Source: Niveispirillum sp.
GTDB lineage: Bacteria > Pseudomonadota > Alphaproteobacteria > Azospirillales > Azospirillaceae
Direction of reading: 5' to 3'
Length of the DNA stretch: 7,445 bases
Assembly (NCBI GenBank): GCA_016463045.1
Contig: JAEMSB010000220.1
Location: 1-7,445 of the forward strand
A program made the position numbers and the translations under genes. The notes beneath the pieces are model-generated. The model did not search any database and was not told the origin of the DNA. It saw nothing but the letters and a program-made list of their open reading frames with translations. Positions 1-6,191 of this stretch are shown here, piece by piece. Position 1 is the stretch's first letter, and the number at the start of each line of letters is the position of its first letter.

Positions 1-905
1 ACCCCTGCCTGGGGCTGGCGGAGGCGCTAGGCCTGTCACCGATCGTGAAACGCGTGAAACTGCGCAGCCCTTGGCGACAGACGACACCCTATCTGCCCTT
101 GCCTGGTGTACGCTTGGCGTTGGACCCATCATCCGACCGGCTGGACCCGCCCTGGCCCGATCTGCTGATCAGTTCGGGGCGGCAGGCGGTGGCCCTATCG
201 ATGGTAGTGGGGCGACGGTCACCCCGGACGGTGCGCGTGCATATCCAGAATCCGGGCGTGCCGTTTAACCGCTTCGATCTGGTCTCCCTGCCCCGCCATG
301 ATGGCAAGAGTGGCGCCAACCTTGTGGAAAGCGTGGGGGCCATCCACCGCGTGACAGCGGAAAAGCTGTCAGCAGCAGCCCTGGAATGGGGGCATCTCGC
401 CGATGGCCGGGGCTGCCCCCTGGTCAGTGTGATGATCGGCGGCTCCAACCGCTTCTGCCAATTAACGCCACAGGTGATGACGGGCGTGGCGGAGCAACTG
501 GCCACCCTGGTTCGGGACCAGGGCGTAGGCATGCTGATCACCACATCGCGACGCACAGGCGCGGAGAATGAAGCGATTCTGAAGGAGGCGCTGTCGGGCC
601 TGCCGGTGTTCCTGTGGGACGGAACGGGTCCCAACCCCTATTTCGGGATGCTGGCCCTTGCCGATGCGTTGATCGTCACCTCCGACAGTGTGGCGATGGT
701 GTCGGAGGCAGCCAGCACGGGCAAGCCCGTGCATGTCATCGACCTGCCCGGCAACGCACCGAAATTCACCCGATTCCATAACGCGATACGGGGGGAGGGA
801 ATCACACGTCCTTTCCAGGGACGTCTGGAAAGCTGGACCTATCAGCCGCTGGACGATACCGCCCGGCTGGCCGCACGCGTGCGGGATGTGATGGCATCGC
901 GATGA
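1..905 (+). CDS. ELM1-family protein (mitochondrial fission ELM1-like, COG3660 type), 5' partial
   Basis: The C-terminal ~300 residues of a protein resembling the bacterial homologues of plant ELM1. The family looks like a GT-B glycosyltransferase-type fold, and its role in bacteria is not established. The reading frame is open from base 3 (P-C-L-G-L-A-E-A-L-G...), so the true start lies before the window. The GTG at 45 is only an internal codon, and the residues before it match the usual N-terminal 'LAEALG' stretch of this family. Counting from that GTG, recognisable blocks are WPDLLISSGRQ (37-47), HIQNPG (66-71), DLVSLPRHD (78-86), IGGSNR (131-136), TTSRRT (166-171), TSDSVAMVSEA (212-222) and TGKPVHV (225-231). 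The last two resemble the nucleotide-sugar-binding half of GT-B enzymes, which is an inference. The gene ends with TGA at 903-905, 23 bases before a strong hairpin. Its operon partners, if any, are upstream and not visible. Confidence 0.85.
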   Translation, partial: PCLGLAEALGLSPIVKRVKLRSPWRQTTPYLPLPGVRLALDPSSDRLDPPWPDLLISSGRQAVALSMVVGRRSPRTVRVHIQNPGVPFNRFDLVSLPRHDGKSGANLVESVGAIHRVTAEKLSAAALEWGHLADGRGCPLVSVMIGGSNRFCQLTPQVMTGVAEQLATLVRDQGVGMLITTSRRTGAENEAILKEALSGLPVFLWDGTGPNPYFGMLALADALIVTSDSVAMVSEAASTGKPVHVIDLPGNAPKFTRFHNAIRGEGITRPFQGRLESWTYQPLDDTARLAARVRDVMASR

Positions 906-928
906 GGTGGATGTGAGCCAGAAAAGCC

Positions 929-961
929 AAAGGGCCGGCCCCTGGTGGGTGCCGGCCCTTT
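929..961. terminator. Bidirectional intrinsic terminator between the ELM1-family gene and tRNA-Val
   Basis: A perfect 11-bp inverted repeat: AAAGGGCCGGC at 929-939 and GCCGGCCCTTT at 951-961, with an 11-base loop. It lies 23 bases after the ELM1-family stop codon and 14 bases after the 3' end of the minus-strand tRNA-Val, so the two genes converge on it. On the plus strand the stem is followed by TTT-CGG-TTT, counting the stem's own Ts. On the minus strand it is followed by TTTGGCTTTTC, a better U-rich tail. It therefore probably stops both transcripts, more efficiently for the tRNA. Confidence 0.8.
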
Positions 962-975
962 CGGTTTGGAACGGA

Positions 976-1050
976 TGGTGGGCGCGACAGGGATTGAACC
1001 TGTGACCCCTACCATGTCAAGGTAGTGCTCTCCCGCTGAGCTACGCGCCC
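976..1050 (-). tRNA. tRNA-Val (anticodon GAC), CCA encoded
   Basis: Read on the minus strand, all 75 bases fold as a tRNA. The acceptor stem is GGGCGCG with CGCGCCC (7 bp). The D arm is GCTC/GAGC. The anticodon stem is CTACC/GGTAG with loop TTGACAT, the variable region is GGGTC, and the T arm is ACAGG/CCTGT with loop TTCAATC. Discriminator A and a genomically encoded CCA follow. The anticodon GAC (plus-strand 1016-1018) reads the valine codons GUC and GUU. A promoter at 1131-1159 and a terminator at 929-961 flank it, so it appears to be a single-gene transcription unit. There is no sign of an integrated element at its 3' end. Confidence 0.97.
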
Positions 1051-1130
1051 ATCCGTCCTTGCCCCTCTGCCCTGTCGTCGTTGGCTTCGTTTCCGTCGCC
1101 GTCGTCGGCAGCGCCGTCGGGGTGGGCGTG

Positions 1131-1159
1131 CTTATAACCACCTGATCCGGGCCTTGCAA
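1131..1159 (-). promoter_or_regulatory. Sigma-70-type promoter for tRNA-Val
   Basis: On the minus strand, a -35 box TTGCAA (plus 1154-1159) and a -10 box TATAAG (plus 1131-1136) are separated by exactly 17 bases. This is close to the TTGACA-N17-TATAAT consensus and stands out in GC-rich surroundings. The predicted start of transcription is near base 1124, giving a leader of about 75 bases that RNase P would remove to make the mature 5' end at 1050. The TTGCAA box is its own reverse complement, but no acceptable -10 box lies 17 bases away on the plus strand, so it should drive only the tRNA. Confidence 0.75.
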
Positions 1160-1247
1160 CACCCTCTTTTCAGAAAATTGTCGATTTTTTTCGAAGGCGG
1201 CCTGTTCGGGTGGCGGGGCATCTCGCATTTCGATACATCTTTCAGCC

Positions 1248-2177
1248 ATGAGCAGCGCCAACACATCCCCAGGCACCATAAAGCCGACCGGTCGTCCCCT
1301 GGACACGGGACACGGGGGTAATGTGTTCCGCGTGCTGCGTCCGGCACAGGTGCAGTACCCCATAGTCCTGGCCTCCCCCCATAGCGGGCGTGACTATCCG
1401 GAAAGCTTCGTGGCGCATTCACGGCTGGACGGGACGGCATTGCGCCGGTCGGAGGATTGCTTCGTCGACGAGATTTTCGCCCCCGCCGTCGATCTGGGCG
1501 TGCCGCTGCTGCTGGCTTTATTCCCGCGCGCCTATCTGGACCCCAATCGGGAACCGTTCGAATTCGACCCGGCCATGTTCGAAGGCGCCCTGCCCTCCTA
1601 CGTCAACAGCCGCAGTCCGCGTGTGGCGGCGGGGCTGGGCACCATCCCGCGTGTGGTGGCCAGCGGGGAGGAGATTTATGCCAGGCGCCTGCGATTCGCC
1701 GAGGCCGTGGATCGGGTCGACCGTTGCTACTACCCTTATCACGCCGCCCTGCGCAGCCTGATTGACCAGACGCGCGCGGCCTTTGGCTATTGCATTCTGG
1801 TGGACTGTCATTCCATGCCCTCCATCGGCCTGCCGCCGGAGGCCGCGGCCAGCGGGTCGTTGGACATGGTGCTGGGCGATTGCTTCGGCAGCGCCTGCCA
1901 CGCCGCTGTGACGGGAGCGGCGGAAGATGCACTGACGGACCTTGGCTATATTGTGGGCCGCAACGCACCCTATGCCGGTGGATACACTACCCGCCATTAT
2001 GGCCGGCCCGGTGATGGCGTGCATGCGCTGCAGATTGAACTGAACCGCTCCCTCTATATGGATGAGGTCGCCTTGGCACGCCGTTCCTATCTTCCCACGC
2101 TGGCCGGCCATATGCGCCAATTGGTGGACCGTTTGGCCACCATCCCCGCCGACAAGCTGTGCCCCCGCGCGCGCTGA
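1248..2177 (+). CDS. N-formylglutamate amidohydrolase (HutG-type family)
   Basis: A predicted cytoplasmic metal-dependent hydrolase of 309 residues. The family reaction is N-formyl-L-glutamate + water -> L-glutamate + formate, the last step of one histidine degradation route. Family blocks are SPHSG (43-47), SED...VDEIF (68-77), YLDPNRE (96-102), DCHSMP (186-191), APYAGGYTTRHYG (240-252) and ALQIELNRSLYMDE (260-273). The His, Asp and Glu residues in these blocks are the likely metal and substrate ligands. The SPHSG form points to the COG3741/HutG side rather than the CEHAS-type paralogues. The ATG at 1248 has no clear Shine-Dalgarno sequence, and the first ~25 residues look unconserved. A GTG at 1323, just after a run of Gs, is an alternative start. 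No other hut genes are in view, so a role in histidine use is not proven and the natural substrate may be another N-acyl amino acid. The next gene starts 20 bases downstream. Confidence 0.88.
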   Translation: MSSANTSPGTIKPTGRPLDTGHGGNVFRVLRPAQVQYPIVLASPHSGRDYPESFVAHSRLDGTALRRSEDCFVDEIFAPAVDLGVPLLLALFPRAYLDPNREPFEFDPAMFEGALPSYVNSRSPRVAAGLGTIPRVVASGEEIYARRLRFAEAVDRVDRCYYPYHAALRSLIDQTRAAFGYCILVDCHSMPSIGLPPEAAASGSLDMVLGDCFGSACHAAVTGAAEDALTDLGYIVGRNAPYAGGYTTRHYGRPGDGVHALQIELNRSLYMDEVALARRSYLPTLAGHMRQLVDRLATIPADKLCPRAR

Positions 2178-2197
2178 TTTGGAGGGACAAAACAGAG

Positions 2198-2749
2198 ATG
2201 CACATCCGGACCGCACCGGCTGCCGACGCCGCCGCCATCGCCGCCATCTATGCACCGCATGTCAGCGAAGGGACGGCCAGTTACGAATCTGTGCCGCCCG
2301 ATGCCGGCGAGATGGCCATGCGTATGGCCGCCATCCAGGCCCAGGGTTTCCCCTATCTGGTGGCGGAGCGGTTTGGGCAGGTTTTGGGCTATGCCTATGG
2401 CAGCCCGTTCCGGTCACGGCCCGGCTATCGCTTCACGGTAGAGAATTCGATTTATGTGGCACCAGAGGCGCAGGGGGCCGGGGTGGGCCGCGCCCTGCTG
2501 AAATCCCTGATCGACCAGTGCACCCGTGCCGGTTACCGCCGCATGGTGGCCGTGATCGGCGATGGCAGCAACGAAGGTTCGGTCGGCCTGCACCGGGCGT
2601 TGGGTTTTGATCTGGCCGGTACAATCCCCGGCCTGGGCGTAAAACATGGCCGCTGGCTGGACTGGGTCATGATGGTGCGCCCGCTGGGTGATCCGCAAGC
2701 CCCACCCCCCGGCCCGGATGAACATCCGGGTCTGCCGGTCGGCCTCTGA
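2198..2749 (+). CDS. GNAT N-acetyltransferase, phosphinothricin acetyltransferase (PAT/Bar)-like
   Basis: A 183-residue cytoplasmic acetyltransferase that would move an acetyl group from acetyl-CoA to the amine of a small molecule. Within GNAT it looks like the phosphinothricin/methionine-sulfoximine group. The block TVENSIYV (80-87) matches that group's TVEDS(V/I)Y signature with its conserved Glu (E82). The acetyl-CoA pyrophosphate loop is Q92-GAGVG-R98, and the C-terminal block is GDGSNEGSVGLHRALGF (121-137). The start at 2198 was chosen because GGAGGG lies 11 bases upstream (2181-2186). The frame is open further back to 2159, but that start would overlap the previous gene. The last ~20 residues are Pro/Gly-rich and probably disordered. 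It follows the amidohydrolase by 20 bases, so the two are likely co-transcribed. The true substrate is unknown. Many members act on methionine derivatives or other amino-acid analogues. Confidence 0.88.
   Translation: MHIRTAPAADAAAIAAIYAPHVSEGTASYESVPPDAGEMAMRMAAIQAQGFPYLVAERFGQVLGYAYGSPFRSRPGYRFTVENSIYVAPEAQGAGVGRALLKSLIDQCTRAGYRRMVAVIGDGSNEGSVGLHRALGFDLAGTIPGLGVKHGRWLDWVMMVRPLGDPQAPPPGPDEHPGLPVGL
2713..2730 (+). repeat. Short perfect hairpin inside the 3' end of the acetyltransferase gene
   Basis: CCCGGAT (2713-2719) and ATCCGGG (2724-2730) form a perfect 7-bp stem around the tetraloop GAAC. It ends 16 bases before the stop codon, within the Pro/Gly-rich tail, and is followed at once by a second possible stem at 2737-2760. 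It could slow the polymerase or protect the 3' end of the message, or be a by-product of GC-rich coding sequence. Confidence 0.4.
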
Positions 2750-2769
2750 ACAAGCCGGCTTTTCATTTC
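2737..2769 (+). terminator. Possible intrinsic terminator overlapping the acetyltransferase stop codon
   Basis: GGTCGGC (2737-2743) pairs with GCCGGCT (2754-2760), including two G-U pairs, around a 10-base loop that contains the TGA stop. It is followed by TTTCATTT. That is a 7-bp GC-rich stem plus a broken U tract, a plausible but modest terminator. It would separate the amidohydrolase-acetyltransferase unit from the binding protein-kinase unit. AAGCCGGCTT at 2752-2761 is also a perfect palindrome, which gives an alternative reading. Confidence 0.45.
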
Positions 2770-2915
2770 CTGTTTCCATTCTGACCAAAAGGATAGGTTG
2801 GCGGTGGCGGTCACGTGCCTCCATGCCTGATAGGTTGATGCCGGACAGAGAACGGCGCGGCATGACGCCCGGCACGATGGGGAACCTGTACGGCATGGGT
2901 AAGGGACCTGTATGG
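2750..2915 (+). other. Leader region before the substrate-binding protein, with a 9-bp direct repeat
   Basis: 166 bases between the acetyltransferase stop and the preferred start of the binding-protein gene. GATAGGTTG occurs twice, at 2792-2800 and 2829-2837, 37 bases apart start to start. That could be a pair of regulator half-sites, or chance. I could not find a convincing sigma-70 promoter here. The region also contains in-frame upstream ATGs of the binding-protein frame (2823, 2838, 2862, 2877, 2895), so part of it may be coding. Confidence 0.35.
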
Positions 2916-3875
2916 ATGCGCTGGGCACTGGCGGCATTGGCCGTGCTGCTGGCCGCCGGCCTTTGGTTCCAGTTCAAGGGAACCGCACCCCGTCAACATC
3001 TCGTCGTCGCGGAAAGCCGACAGATGATGTCGGCCCTGATCTTCGTCGCGGAAGCCGAGGGGTTCTTCGCCGATGAAGGGCTGACGGTAGAAATGCTTCC
3101 CGTTGCCAATGGCAGGGTGGCGATGGAAACACTCCTGGATGGCAAGGCGGAACTGGCCCTGTCATCGGATGTTCCGGCATCCAATGCGATGATCGCCCGA
3201 CGGCCCGTCCGGATCATCTCCACGGTCCAGACATCCGACCGCGACGTGGTAATCGCATCGCCATCGGGCGGCGGCCTGATCCGACCGGAGGCTCTGGCCG
3301 GCAAGCGCATCGGATATACGGCTGATACCAATTCCCAATATTTTCTGGACCTGATGCTTTTGCAGGCTGGTCTGGTGGGGCAGGTCACGCTGGTACCAAT
3401 CGAAAGCGGGGAGATCATGGCGGCGATGGCGCGGGGGGAAATCGACGCCGCGTCGGTCTGGACCACAGTTCGGGTTGCAGCCGCCAACCTGTTTCCGCAA
3501 GGGCTGGATATCCTGACGGCTCCGGGGCTTTACACCGGCAGTTGGGTGCTGTCGGCACGCAAGGATGTGGTGGACGCCAAGCATGACGCGCTTGTCCGGT
3601 TCGTTCGCGCACTGCTGGCCGCAGAATGGTCGATTCTGCGCAACCGGGAGAAGGCCATACCCGTGGTCGCCGCCGCCACCGGCATTGACGAAGCCCTGGT
3701 CCGGCGGCATTGGGAAAGCTATGGTTTCACTCTGAGACTGGATCAGGCGCTGCTTCTGTCCATCGAAGGCCATGTCCGCCGCGCCGGCGGCAATCCGGGA
3801 CCGGAAATGCTGGGATATCTGCAAAGCGACATTCTGCGGGCGGTTGACCCGACCCGGGTCACAGTTCTGGACTGA
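2916..3875 (+). CDS. Periplasmic substrate-binding protein, NMT1/THI5 (SsuA/TauA-like) type
   Basis: A predicted exported or membrane-anchored two-lobed binding protein of 319 residues. An N-terminal hydrophobic helix (about residues 4-18) is followed by LVVAESRQMMSALIFVAEAEGFFADEGLTV, the family's typical first strand and 'G-F-F-x-x-E-G-L' helix. Next come a segment like D-G-K-A-E-L-A-L-S-S and the block ALAGKRIGYTADTNSQYFLD, typical of the second lobe. The start at 2916 has the best ribosome site, TAAGGGA at 2900-2906, 9 bases upstream. Starts at 2895 or 2862 are possible and would add 7 or 18 residues. There is no lipobox cysteine and no clean signal-peptidase site, so the helix may stay as an anchor. 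Relatives bind sulfonates, nitrate, taurine or pyrimidine precursors for ABC importers. Here no permease or ATPase is adjacent, and a sensor kinase begins 4 bases after the stop. I infer a sensory receptor role, with unknown ligand. Confidence 0.82.
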   Translation: MRWALAALAVLLAAGLWFQFKGTAPRQHLVVAESRQMMSALIFVAEAEGFFADEGLTVEMLPVANGRVAMETLLDGKAELALSSDVPASNAMIARRPVRIISTVQTSDRDVVIASPSGGGLIRPEALAGKRIGYTADTNSQYFLDLMLLQAGLVGQVTLVPIESGEIMAAMARGEIDAASVWTTVRVAAANLFPQGLDILTAPGLYTGSWVLSARKDVVDAKHDALVRFVRALLAAEWSILRNREKAIPVVAAATGIDEALVRRHWESYGFTLRLDQALLLSIEGHVRRAGGNPGPEMLGYLQSDILRAVDPTRVTVLD

Positions 3876-3879
3876 TGGG

Positions 3880-6171
3880 ATGAGCATCCGGCGGCGGATC
3901 ACCATTGCTTTGGTCTTCGCGGCATTGGCCGTCAGCGTTTCCACGGCATCCGCCATCTGGTCGTGGAAATGGATGGGTGTGTACACGGCACGGGTGACGG
4001 AAGCACAATCCGTGGTGCGCAGCGTGTTTGAGCTGAGCCTGCTGGTCCATGATTTCGGAGACAAGGGCAGCGAACGTGCCCTGTTCCAGTGGCATCGCCA
4101 GCATGAGCGTCTGGCTGGTGAACTGGCCCGGCTGCTGGGTGAACTGACCGACCCCGCCGATCAGGCCCTGCTGCGCCGCTTGTCGGCAGATAATGCCCTG
4201 ATGCCGGACGGGATAGCACGGCTGGCGCAGGCACGATTAACCCCTGATGCGGCCCGCATCGCGCAGGACACGCTGCAACTGCGCTATAACGTCATGGCGT
4301 CAGACGCCGACCGGCTGGCGGCGCAGGCGAACGATCGGGTCTATGAACGCGGCCGCCTTTTGCTTGTATTGCAGGTACTGCCACTGCTGTTGCTGGCTAT
4401 TACGGTGGCGGCCGCCATGGCGGCCAGCCAACGGGTTATCGGGGGCCTGAACCGCATCGCGGACGGTATGGCCACCATCGGCCAGGGCCGGTTCGATCAC
4501 CGCTTGGATGTGGCCGGCAAGGACGAGTTTGCGGTGCTGTCATCGGGCGTCAACCACATGGCCGAACAGCTTCAGACCCTTTATGCCGATATTGCGGGCA
4601 AGGTGGAAGCGCTGTCCGTCGCGAAGGTGCAGGCCGAAGCGGCGGAGCGCGCCAAAAGTGCCTTCCTGGCCAATATGAGCCATGAGATCCGCACCCCCCT
4701 GAATGCCATCATTGGCTTTGCCGATCTGCTGCGTGATGAACAGGCGCCGGTGGCGGAGCGGGAGAAATGGCTGTCTTTGCAGATGGAGGCGTCGCGCGCC
4801 CTGGTCGCCATCGTTGACGATATCCTGGACCTGTCGAAAATCGAGGCAGGACGGCTGGAACTGGAGATGGGACCGCTGGACCCGGCTGCACTGGCAGAAA
4901 GCTGTGTCGCCCTGTTGACCCCGCGCGCCGCCGACAAGGGCCTGTCGATCCGGACGGAGATTTCCGACGACCTGCCACAATGGGTGCTGGGCGATGTCGC
5001 TCGGCTGCGCCAGGTGCTGCTGAACCTTCTGTCCAACGCCGTGAAGTTCACCTCTGAAGGGCAGGTCGTGCTGTCGGTCATGCGCACCGGCGTGCAGATG
5101 CGGTTCACAGTCACGGATACCGGCATGGGCATTCCGGCAGACCGGCTGAGACACCTGTTCATGCCATTCATGCAGTTGGACGCGTCTGTGACCCGGCGCT
5201 TCGGCGGCACGGGGCTGGGCCTTGCCATTACGCGGCGGCTGGTCGAGGCCATGGAAGGCCGCATTACCGTCGAAAGCCAATCCGGTGTTGGAAGCCGTTT
5301 CGAGATCACGCTGCCCCTGGCTATCGCTGCGGCCCCGCCGGTAGAGCCTGAACCGGCTGCGGTGGCTGCCCTGCCCTCCTACCGGCCTCTGTCGATCCTG
5401 TTGGCGGAAGATGTTTTCGCCAACCAGATGCTGGTCCGCACCATTCTGGAGAAAGCCGGTCACCGCGTGAATGTGGTGGAGAATGGGGCGGAAGCGGTGG
5501 AGGACGTGACACGCGGCAACGGTACCTATGATCTGGTGCTGATGGATGTGCAGATGCCGATCCTGGACGGGATGGAGGCGACACGCCGCATCCGGCAGGC
5601 GGGGTATGACAGCCTGCCGATCCTGGCTCTGACCGCCAATGTTCTGAAAGAGGAGCGGGAAGCCTGTTTGGAAGCGGGCATGAACGGCCATATCGCCAAG
5701 CCCGTATCGCCGCAGGCCCTGAACCAGGCCATCGCCGATATCGCCGGTTTCCGCCTGACAGCCACGGCAAGCGCCCCTGTGGCGACGGAGTCGGTGACAG
5801 CCGCACCGCAGACAGAGTCGGCGCTGGATCAGTCGATCCTGGATAATCTGCTGCTGGTCGTGGGTGACGATATCGGGGTGCAGCTGCTGAACGATGCGCT
5901 GACATCCTTCCGGACGCGGGTGGACACGATCATGGCGGCCGGTGAAGACCTGCATCGGATTGAACGGGAAGCCCATTCCCTGGTTTCGGCGGCGGGCAAT
6001 CTGGGTTTCATGCCGCTGTCACGCCATTGCCGGGCCCTGATGATCGCCGCTGATGCCGGCGAAAGGGCAGAAGTGGAGCGCCTGACGGCAAGCCTGCCCA
6101 CCTTGTGTGAGGCAGCCCTTCTTAAGGGGCGTCAACTGGTGGAACAGCTGGCGGCCGCACAGGCCCCTTAG
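3880..6171 (+). CDS. Hybrid sensor histidine kinase with HAMP, receiver and Hpt domains (TorS-like layout)
   Basis: An inner-membrane phosphorelay kinase of 763 residues. Order: TM1 (about 7-29), a periplasmic domain of ~130 residues rich in Leu/Ala/Arg/Glu that looks all-helical (30-158), TM2 (159-181), HAMP (182-234), a coiled-coil linker, and HisKA with NMSHEIRTP (phospho-acceptor H268). The HATPase has the N box NLLSNAVKFT (N386), DTGMGIP (413-419) and GGTGLGLAI (442-450). After a Pro/Ala-rich linker the receiver has acidic pair E510/D511, phospho-acceptor D556 in LMDVQMP, T585 and K607. After a second linker comes an Hpt domain with AHSLVSAAGNLG (H699). All catalytic residues of His-Asp-His transfer are present. 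In the Hpt the usual 'H-x-L-K-G' is H-S-L-V-S, lacking the conserved Lys. The start ATG 3880 lies 4 bases after the binding-protein stop, which suggests translational coupling. No cognate DNA-binding regulator is in view. Confidence 0.93.
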   Translation: MSIRRRITIALVFAALAVSVSTASAIWSWKWMGVYTARVTEAQSVVRSVFELSLLVHDFGDKGSERALFQWHRQHERLAGELARLLGELTDPADQALLRRLSADNALMPDGIARLAQARLTPDAARIAQDTLQLRYNVMASDADRLAAQANDRVYERGRLLLVLQVLPLLLLAITVAAAMAASQRVIGGLNRIADGMATIGQGRFDHRLDVAGKDEFAVLSSGVNHMAEQLQTLYADIAGKVEALSVAKVQAEAAERAKSAFLANMSHEIRTPLNAIIGFADLLRDEQAPVAEREKWLSLQMEASRALVAIVDDILDLSKIEAGRLELEMGPLDPAALAESCVALLTPRAADKGLSIRTEISDDLPQWVLGDVARLRQVLLNLLSNAVKFTSEGQVVLSVMRTGVQMRFTVTDTGMGIPADRLRHLFMPFMQLDASVTRRFGGTGLGLAITRRLVEAMEGRITVESQSGVGSRFEITLPLAIAAAPPVEPEPAAVAALPSYRPLSILLAEDVFANQMLVRTILEKAGHRVNVVENGAEAVEDVTRGNGTYDLVLMDVQMPILDGMEATRRIRQAGYDSLPILALTANVLKEEREACLEAGMNGHIAKPVSPQALNQAIADIAGFRLTATASAPVATESVTAAPQTESALDQSILDNLLLVVGDDIGVQLLNDALTSFRTRVDTIMAAGEDLHRIEREAHSLVSAAGNLGFMPLSRHCRALMIAADAGERAEVERLTASLPTLCEAALLKGRQLVEQLAAAQAP
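6123..6170. repeat. Inverted repeat straddling the kinase gene's 3' end
   Basis: TAAGGGGC (6123-6130) and GCCCCTTA (6163-6170) are perfect 8-bp arms around 32 bases, and the second arm contains the first two bases of the TAG stop. There is no U-rich tail on either strand, so it is not a standard intrinsic terminator. It sits where the kinase gene and the minus-strand EAL-like gene converge with only 20 bases between their stop codons, so it may protect or attenuate 3' ends. It could also be coincidental. Confidence 0.35.
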
Positions 6172-6191
6172 GAAAGCGGGCACAGGTCCGT

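Noticed and set aside
976..1050. tRNA-Val as an attachment site for an integrated element
   Set aside because: No integrase gene and no second copy of the tRNA 3' end is seen in the window.
1075..1122. CGTCG-rich stretch considered as a repeat array
   Set aside because: The units are irregular and short. It looks like GC-rich low-complexity leader sequence of the tRNA transcript.
1171..1195. AT-rich patch with AAAAT/ATTTT inverted bases before the amidohydrolase gene, considered as a promoter or terminator
   Set aside because: The stem is too short and weak, and no -35/-10 pair at proper spacing could be found around it on the plus strand.
842..1363. Minus-strand open frame of 173 residues across the tRNA region
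   Set aside because: It runs through the tRNA-Val gene, its promoter and the terminator hairpin, and shows no protein-family motif.
1518..2255. Minus-strand open frame of 245 residues opposite the amidohydrolase
   Set aside because: It is antisense to a gene with clear family motifs, and its composition is low-quality and Arg/Gly/His-rich.
3873..3882. An ATG at 3875 overlapping the binding-protein stop, considered as the kinase start
   Set aside because: It is out of frame with the kinase and meets a stop after two codons. The in-frame ATG at 3880 is the start that gives the transmembrane segment and full domain set.
4540..5976. Long minus-strand open frame (478 residues) opposite the kinase gene
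   Set aside because: It lies entirely within the kinase coding sequence, whose plus-strand frame has clear HisKA, HATPase, receiver and Hpt motifs. The antisense product is His/Gln/Arg-rich with no recognisable domain, typical of the shadow of a GC-rich gene.
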